From the NCBI GenBank assembly GCA_905372355.1, contig CAJPOT010000007.1, positions 88,928 through 152,927 on the forward strand: a stretch of 64,000 nt of DNA. Direction: 5' to 3'. The position numbers were made by a program, and so were the translations under genes. Of the stretch, positions 59,675 to 64,000 are shown in pieces. The notes under the pieces were generated by a model. It searched no databases and was not told the DNA's origin. It was given only the letters and a program-made list of their open reading frames with translations. The DNA comes from an uncultured Selenomonas sp. (GTDB lineage Bacteria; Bacillota; Negativicutes; Selenomonadales; Selenomonadaceae). Numbering within the stretch: the stretch's first letter is position 1; every line of letters begins with the position of its first letter.

Positions 59675-61144
59675 CTACCACTTTTCCTTCCAGCCAAAAG
59701 AGGCGCGTTTGCCGTCGGCGTCGTAGATTTCGATCGGCGAGAGCGTCGTCTTGCCGTCCTTCTTGCGGAACATCTCGGCGCGTGCGCGGTAACCATCGCC
59801 GAGATCGATCTCAAGGTTGCCGAGCCGAAGGTCGTGCCACGCACTGTCGAAAGTACCCGAAAGGCTCGCAAACGGCACAACCCAACGGTACGTCCCCGCG
59901 CCTGAGCGAAAGCTCCCGCTGTACTGGGTGCGCCGCGAACTGCCCGACGAGTGAATCGTGAGGTCAAGCTCCACTTTGCAGTCGAGCCATGCGCTCGGGA
60001 AGCCTTCCGCCGCTTCCAATCCCTCGCCTTTCCCGTAAAGATTCCAATAGCGCGTGTCGAGGTCGTAGTCGCCGTAGGCGTACAGCTTGCCGCCGAAGAC
60101 GTCCGCCGTGACGTCGGTGAAGTCGAGCCGCGCATCATGCCAGCGCACCGTTCCCTCAACGTTTCTGAACTCAATGCCCGGGATACGGAGCTTCTTCATG
60201 CGCACGAAGCCTTTGCCCTCCATCGCTTCCAAAGGCCCGGTGAAACGCACGGAGAGCGTCATCTTGTCGCGAATGTCCATGCCGAATCCCAACGAACTCG
60301 GATCGACCTCGCTGACGAGCACGGAAAGGTCGGCGACAGGGCGATCTGCCTCGCGCATATCGACCGCGCCATTGAGCGTCATTCCGATTCCCCTCATCGT
60401 GCCGCCGAGTCCCACGACCGATCCCTTGACGGCGACTTCCTCTGACGTGTTGATGTCGGCATGTACTTCCATGCCCTGCAGCAGGTAATGGCGGCGACGA
60501 TAGAAAAGCTCACCGCGGCAGTTCGTGAGATCGAGCTTCAGACGCAGCTTCTTGCCCTCGCGGTTGAAGTTTTTCAGGCGCTCCTTCATCGCCTCCTTCC
60601 TCTTGGCTCGCGCTGCCTCGCCGAGCGCCTTGAGCTCCGCCTCCGTCATGTCTTCGCGCCTCGCTCTACGTTCTTCGGCGCGTTCCTTTTCCTCGCGCTC
60701 CTTCTCCTTGAGTCTTGCCTCCTCCAACGCGTCAAGTTCCGGCGAATGGCGCAGGAAATCGAACTGCATGTCGTCGTCCAAGGCCATCGAGAGCACGGCG
60801 CCGTCCAAGGTCAGCTCCTGAATCGTCGTCGACTTCAAATTTCCCGTGAGGACATCGTAGGGACGCGCACGAAAACTGCCGCGCGGCACAAAAAGGATCG
60901 TATTGCCCTCCGGATCCTTCCAGTCGAGATTTTCAAAGCGCACCTCCCCGAAGACGTTCGCATGCAGCTTCTCTACCGTCACCGTGCCGCGCAGCATCGT
61001 CTGCTCGGCCATCGCATGGTTGAAGATCAGCGCGGCGCTGCGGCTCAACACGAAAAGGTCGGCAAAAACGAGAATCGCGGCGAGAAACATCGCCGCGATC
61101 AGACCTCGAATTATCTTTTTCCTGCTTGCTGTAAAGCGCAGCAT
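59675..61144 (-). CDS. AsmA/TamB-like envelope protein
   Basis: A 489-residue protein with one N-terminal membrane segment (about residues 12-34) and a long beta-rich periplasmic part with AsmA-like repeats (VEKLHANVFGEVRFENLDW, LTLDGAVLSMALDDD, LDLTNCRGELFYR, GTVRWHDARLDFTDVTADVFGGKLYAYGDYDL). A Lys/Glu/Arg-rich helical insert at about 140-195 looks like a coiled coil. Such proteins help move lipids between the two membranes of diderms, in line with an outer membrane here. Its start overlaps the ptsI stop, an unusual neighbour. Confidence 0.75.
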   Translation of the reverse strand: MLRFTASRKKIIRGLIAAMFLAAILVFADLFVLSRSAALIFNHAMAEQTMLRGTVTVEKLHANVFGEVRFENLDWKDPEGNTILFVPRGSFRARPYDVLTGNLKSTTIQELTLDGAVLSMALDDDMQFDFLRHSPELDALEEARLKEKEREEKERAEERRARREDMTEAELKALGEAARAKRKEAMKERLKNFNREGKKLRLKLDLTNCRGELFYRRRHYLLQGMEVHADINTSEEVAVKGSVVGLGGTMRGIGMTLNGAVDMREADRPVADLSVLVSEVDPSSLGFGMDIRDKMTLSVRFTGPLEAMEGKGFVRMKKLRIPGIEFRNVEGTVRWHDARLDFTDVTADVFGGKLYAYGDYDLDTRYWNLYGKGEGLEAAEGFPSAWLDCKVELDLTIHSSGSSRRTQYSGSFRSGAGTYRWVVPFASLSGTFDSAWHDLRLGNLEIDLGDGYRARAEMFRKKDGKTTLSPIEIYDADGKRASFGWKEKW

Positions 61145-62853
61145 CAGGCGAGAACCTTCTGCAGGTACGCCTTGATCTCATCCCCGTCTTCCATCTTCAT
61201 GACGTCGGCGAGGATCTCTTTGGCCTGCACAGCGGAAACGGCGCGCAGCTTTTCCTTGACGCGCGGAATCGACGGCGCACTCATACTGAGCTCGGTCAGC
61301 CCCATCGCCATCAAGAGGACGGCAGCGTAGGGATCGCTCGCCATCTCGCCGCACATGCCGCACCATATCCCATTGTCCTTCGCGGCGCGCGCCGTGCGCT
61401 CGACGAGGCGCAGGACGGCAGGATTGAAGTGGTTATAAAGGTACGAGATGCTTGAATTGCCGCGGTCAACGGCGAGCGTGTACTGCACGAGATCGTTCGT
61501 GCCAATGCTGAAGAAGTCGACGTACTTGGCAAGCTCGGGCGTCATGATGGCAGCCGCCGGCGTCTCGACCATGATGCCGACCTGCACGTTTTCGGAGAAT
61601 GCCTTTCCCTCGTGCGAAAGCTCCAGCTTCGCCTCGTCGACGAACTCCAGAACCTTCTTGAACTCCGCGACGTTGATGACCATCGGCGCCATGATTGCCG
61701 CCTTGCCGTAGACGCCGGCTCTAAGAATCGCCTTGAGCTGCGGCAAGAAGAGATCCTTCCGCTGCAGGCTGATACGAAGCGCACGGTAACCGAGGAACGG
61801 GTTGTCCTCGGGAGGAATATTGAGGTACGGCAGAGGCTTGTCGCCGCCGATGTCCATCGTGCGGATCACGCAGATCTTGCCGCCGCACTTCTCGACGGCT
61901 TCTTTATACGCCTTGAACTGATCGTCTTCCGTCGGGATGTCCTGCCTGCCCATGAATACGAATTCCGAGCGGAACAGCCCAACGCCCTCTGCACCATAAG
62001 TGAGCGCCGCGTCAACGTCCATGTGATTGCCGATATTGGCGCACAGTTCGACGCGCACACCATCCGTCGTGACAGCAGGCAGAGGCGCGAGCTCGGCATA
62101 GTACGCCTTGCGCTCCTCCTGCTGCTTGATCTTCTCGCGATAGTCCGCCAGTGTCACCTCGTCGGGGCGCACGAGGATGTCGCCGCGCTCGCCGTCGATG
62201 ACGACGCATGCGCCATCAGGGATCTCCGCCAGTCGCTCGCCAATGCCGACGACCGTCGGAATCGCGCGCGCCTTGGCGATGATGACGGCATGGCATGTCG
62301 TGCTTCCCTGTCCCAAGATCACGCCGGCGATCTTGTCCGTTGGGATGTTGGCGATGACGGACGGTTCGATCTCGTGCCCGCAGAGGATCACGGGATCGTC
62401 GCCGATCTCCGGCTCCTTGACGCCAAGAATGTACTTTGCGATGCGCTTGCCGACGTCGCGGATATCGGTAGCGCGCTCGCGGAAATACGGATCGTCCATC
62501 TGCTCGAAAATTGCCGCTTGTTCCTTCGCCGTGTCGAGCACCGCCAGAGGAGCATTCGCGAGCGTTTCGATCTTCGTGTGCATCGTTTCTTCCATCATCG
62601 GATCCTGAGCGAGCATGCGGTGCGCTTCAAGAATAGCCGCCTGCTCCGCCATCCCCTTCGCCTGCAGCGTCTTGATATTCTCCTGCAATACGGCGACAAC
62701 AGCCTTAATGGCATCCTTGATTTTCTGGTTCTCAATGTCCTTGTTGCCGGGCGTATATCCTTTAAGGTGGCCGTCAATGTTCTGTCCTGCCATCATGATC
62801 GTGCCGATCGCAATGCCGGCGATGACGCCCTTGCCGCGCAAACTTTCTGCCAT
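61144..62853 (-). CDS. ptsI: PTS enzyme I
   Basis: A 569-residue phosphoenolpyruvate-protein phosphotransferase, which passes phosphate from PEP to HPr in the cytoplasm. The active histidine is His188 in GQGSTTCHAVIIAKA; the motif has Cys where most enzymes I have Ser (TSH), as in PEP synthases. PEP-binding parts are FRSEFVFMGRQDIPTEDDQF, RTMDIGGDKPLPYL, FFSIGTNDLVQYTLAVDR and the C-terminal GMCGEMASDP. The start is ATG 62853 behind GGGGGAG. It follows ptsH, separated by a terminator that may lower its expression. Confidence 0.94.
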   Translation of the reverse strand: MAESLRGKGVIAGIAIGTIMMAGQNIDGHLKGYTPGNKDIENQKIKDAIKAVVAVLQENIKTLQAKGMAEQAAILEAHRMLAQDPMMEETMHTKIETLANAPLAVLDTAKEQAAIFEQMDDPYFRERATDIRDVGKRIAKYILGVKEPEIGDDPVILCGHEIEPSVIANIPTDKIAGVILGQGSTTCHAVIIAKARAIPTVVGIGERLAEIPDGACVVIDGERGDILVRPDEVTLADYREKIKQQEERKAYYAELAPLPAVTTDGVRVELCANIGNHMDVDAALTYGAEGVGLFRSEFVFMGRQDIPTEDDQFKAYKEAVEKCGGKICVIRTMDIGGDKPLPYLNIPPEDNPFLGYRALRISLQRKDLFLPQLKAILRAGVYGKAAIMAPMVINVAEFKKVLEFVDEAKLELSHEGKAFSENVQVGIMVETPAAAIMTPELAKYVDFFSIGTNDLVQYTLAVDRGNSSISYLYNHFNPAVLRLVERTARAAKDNGIWCGMCGEMASDPYAAVLLMAMGLTELSMSAPSIPRVKEKLRAVSAVQAKEILADVMKMEDGDEIKAYLQKVLA

Positions 62854-62914
62854 ATGCTTCTCCCCCATTCATGGATCGTTCAGATGTCGCACAACGATTT
62901 TGATGAATTCTTAT

Positions 62915-62955
62915 AAAAAAGCTCCGGGGCATAAACGAACATCTCCCCGGAGCTT
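62915..62955 (-). terminator. Terminator/attenuator between ptsH and ptsI
   Basis: AAGCTCCGGGG and CCCCGGAGCTT pair around a 15-base loop and are followed on the minus strand by TTTTTT. Strong enough that most ptsH transcripts should stop here, giving more HPr than enzyme I. Confidence 0.85.
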
Positions 62956-62961
62956 CCCTGA

Positions 62962-63228
62962 TTACTCCTCGCCGAACTTCGTTACGATAAGTTCTTTGAG
63001 AGCCGCCACAGCATCTGCCTCATCGGGGCCGTCCGCCTCAATCGTGATTTCCGTTCCCTTGGCAAGTCCCAGGCTCATGAGCATGAGGATGCTCTTGGCA
63101 TCCGCCGTCTTGCCCTTCGCTTTGACCTGCACCTTGGACTTGAATTTTGCAGCCGTCTGTACAAAAACGGAAGCCGGACGCGCATGGATTCCCGTCTTGT
63201 TCTCAATCGTCAATGTTGCCTCTGTCAT
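62962..63228 (-). CDS. ptsH: PTS phosphocarrier protein HPr
   Basis: An 88-residue HPr. His15 in TGIHARPAS is the site phosphorylated by enzyme I; Ser46 in DAKSILMLMSLGL is the regulatory site used by HPr kinase in Firmicutes, so catabolite control through HPr-Ser-P is likely. AAGGAGAG precedes the ATG. It would serve the sugar permease at the left end of the window. Confidence 0.95.
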   Translation of the reverse strand: MTEATLTIENKTGIHARPASVFVQTAAKFKSKVQVKAKGKTADAKSILMLMSLGLAKGTEITIEADGPDEADAVAALKELIVTKFGEE

Positions 63229-63541
63229 CTGAATCTCTCCTTACCAAAAAAGAACAAAGCAAAACCTCACATCACCAAAACAGCGCAGCTTCCAAACAAG
63301 ATGCACTGTCCCGTGAATCCTATTTAATGTATAATATTCGCCGTCCGTCCGACATTCCCTTTTTGCAGAGAAAAATTTTATCAAAAGACTTTAACGAAGC
63401 AGTTTTTCAAAAACTGCGGCAGGAATTCAAGGATAGGCGTCGAAATAGCTAATGTCAGGGGTTCTGCAAGCAGCCCCCAGCCCCTGCGGACGCAAAGGCG
63501 TCTGCGGAAAAACTTATCGAAACGAAGCGTGGTGATAGGTA
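63229..63541. other. Intergenic region between ptsH and the end membrane-protein gene
   Basis: A 313-bp stretch with no gene that I trust. An AT-rich part around 63320-63400 probably holds the ptsH promoter (TATTAT/TATACA on the minus strand) and perhaps one on the plus strand (TATAAT at 63330-63335), but neither has a clear -35. Confidence 0.35.
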
Positions 63542-64000
63542 TTGACGTTTTTCCTGCTTGCTGTCGCCATCATGGCGGCGAGTATCCTCTTTCTTCACCG
63601 AATCGCCATTTTCTTTGACTGCCCCATCAAGTACAAACCCTTGATTCTCTGCGCAGTCATGGCCTTCCTCGTGAATTTTGCGACGCTCAACATCTCATCC
63701 TTCTTGACGGCAACGCATTATGCAATCATCCTCATCTTCGTACTTGCAGCATCCTTGGGCGTCACCTTTTACAACGCTCGCCTGCTGAAGAAAGAACGTC
63801 TTGCAGCTTCTGCCGATATACGCGGCGAGCCTGAGGCGGAGGAAACCAACGAAACCGATGCCGACAAGACGACAGTCGGCAAAGTTGACGCAATCGAGGC
63901 AACTGCTGAAGAAGCGGCCGACGAAGTCGAGGCGGCTGAGGCAAATGCTGAAGAAGCGACCGACGAAGTCGAGGCAACTGGGGCAAATGCTGAAGAAGCG
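63542..64000 (+). CDS. Membrane protein with acidic tandem repeats (3' partial)
   Basis: The frame is open to the end of the window (153 codons visible). It starts at TTG, preceded by GGTGATAGG and an in-frame stop. Residues 1-85 contain three hydrophobic segments (FFLLAVAIMAASILFL, PLILCAVMAFLVNF, AIILIFVLAASLGVTF). Then comes a Glu/Ala-rich tail with a 14-residue repeat (AEEA[A/T]DEVEA[A/T][E/G]AN) from about 63904, a 42-bp DNA unit seen twice and beginning again at the window edge. Function not recognisable. Confidence 0.65.
   Translation, partial: MTFFLLAVAIMAASILFLHRIAIFFDCPIKYKPLILCAVMAFLVNFATLNISSFLTATHYAIILIFVLAASLGVTFYNARLLKKERLAASADIRGEPEAEETNETDADKTTVGKVDAIEATAEEAADEVEAAEANAEEATDEVEATGANAEEA

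Noticed and set aside
59415..59681. An 88-codon minus-strand frame between the AsmA-like and etfB genes
   Set aside because: It crosses the AsmA-like gene's terminator and the promoter of the lactate operon and has no family resemblance.

Overview
The window (about 58% G+C by eye) reads as a chromosome segment from a diderm, motile, anaerobic, lactate- and glycerol-using Firmicute of the Selenomonas type (Negativicutes). The grounds are: Firmicute-style ribosome binding sites and promoters; a Firmicute-style HPr with both His15 and Ser46; outer-membrane-type genes (an AsmA-like protein and a giant two-partner-secretion exoprotein); flagellins; [FeFe] hydrogenase maturases; and a lactate dehydrogenase/Etf complex. 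The genus is an inference.

Layout. 1-5 kb: a sugar operon with a PTS IICBA permease (5' end outside the window), GH13 alpha-glucosidase, HAD phosphatase and a eukaryotic-type hexokinase. 5-14 kb (minus): a secreted protein of unknown function, hydE, ilvB, a soluble sulfatase-fold protein, ilvN, a D,D-carboxypeptidase and hydG. 14-15 kb: metA. 15.3-16.6 kb: a small-gene island with a DUF6883-like/DUF4926-like pair and hicAB. 16.6-20.1 kb (minus): an antitoxin-doc-alcohol dehydrogenase-SPINDLY-type glycosyltransferase operon. 20.2-36.2 kb: a surface region with a flagellin-like gene, a par/Fst-like type I toxin-antitoxin locus, a 4113-residue exoprotein with about 23 YDG-type repeats, a flagellin and a small sigma factor. 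36.3-39.3 kb: an orphan antitoxin-like RNA, a 166-bp MITE, a short unknown protein, a single-domain [FeFe]-hydrogenase-like protein, tRNA-Gln(CTG) and an XRE regulator. 39.6-46.2 kb: glpABC, glpK and glpF. 46.2-46.5 kb: a holin-like type I toxin-antitoxin locus. 46.6-51 kb: a second, active-site-altered glycerol kinase, an SLC13 transporter and an SHMT-like protein lacking the PLP lysine. 51-59.4 kb (minus): a lactate locus of lactate permease, a LutB-LutA fusion, LutC, and an LctD/LctC/LctB-type lactate dehydrogenase-Etf complex. 59.7-63.2 kb (minus): an AsmA-like gene, ptsI and ptsH. The right end holds the start of a membrane protein with tandem acidic repeats.

How the genes fit together. 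The sugar operon would import and phosphorylate an alpha-glucoside, cleave it to glucose 6-phosphate plus glucose, and rescue the free glucose with hexokinase; ptsH and ptsI lie in the same window. The Glp system oxidises glycerol 3-phosphate to the quinone pool. The lactate locus combines a ferredoxin-linked LDH/Etf complex with a LUD-type system. HydE and HydG serve a hydrogenase whose catalytic subunit and HydF are not obvious here; the hydrogenase-like protein at 37.5 kb looks accessory. The glycosyltransferase close to two flagellin genes suggests glycosylated flagella.

The most unusual items are two type I toxin-antitoxin loci plus an orphan antitoxin RNA, two enzyme paralogs with lost catalytic residues (glycerol kinase D245N; SHMT Lys replaced by Asp), a MITE that supplies a gene's stop codon with a collapsed relative 22 kb away, and the single-domain hydrogenase.
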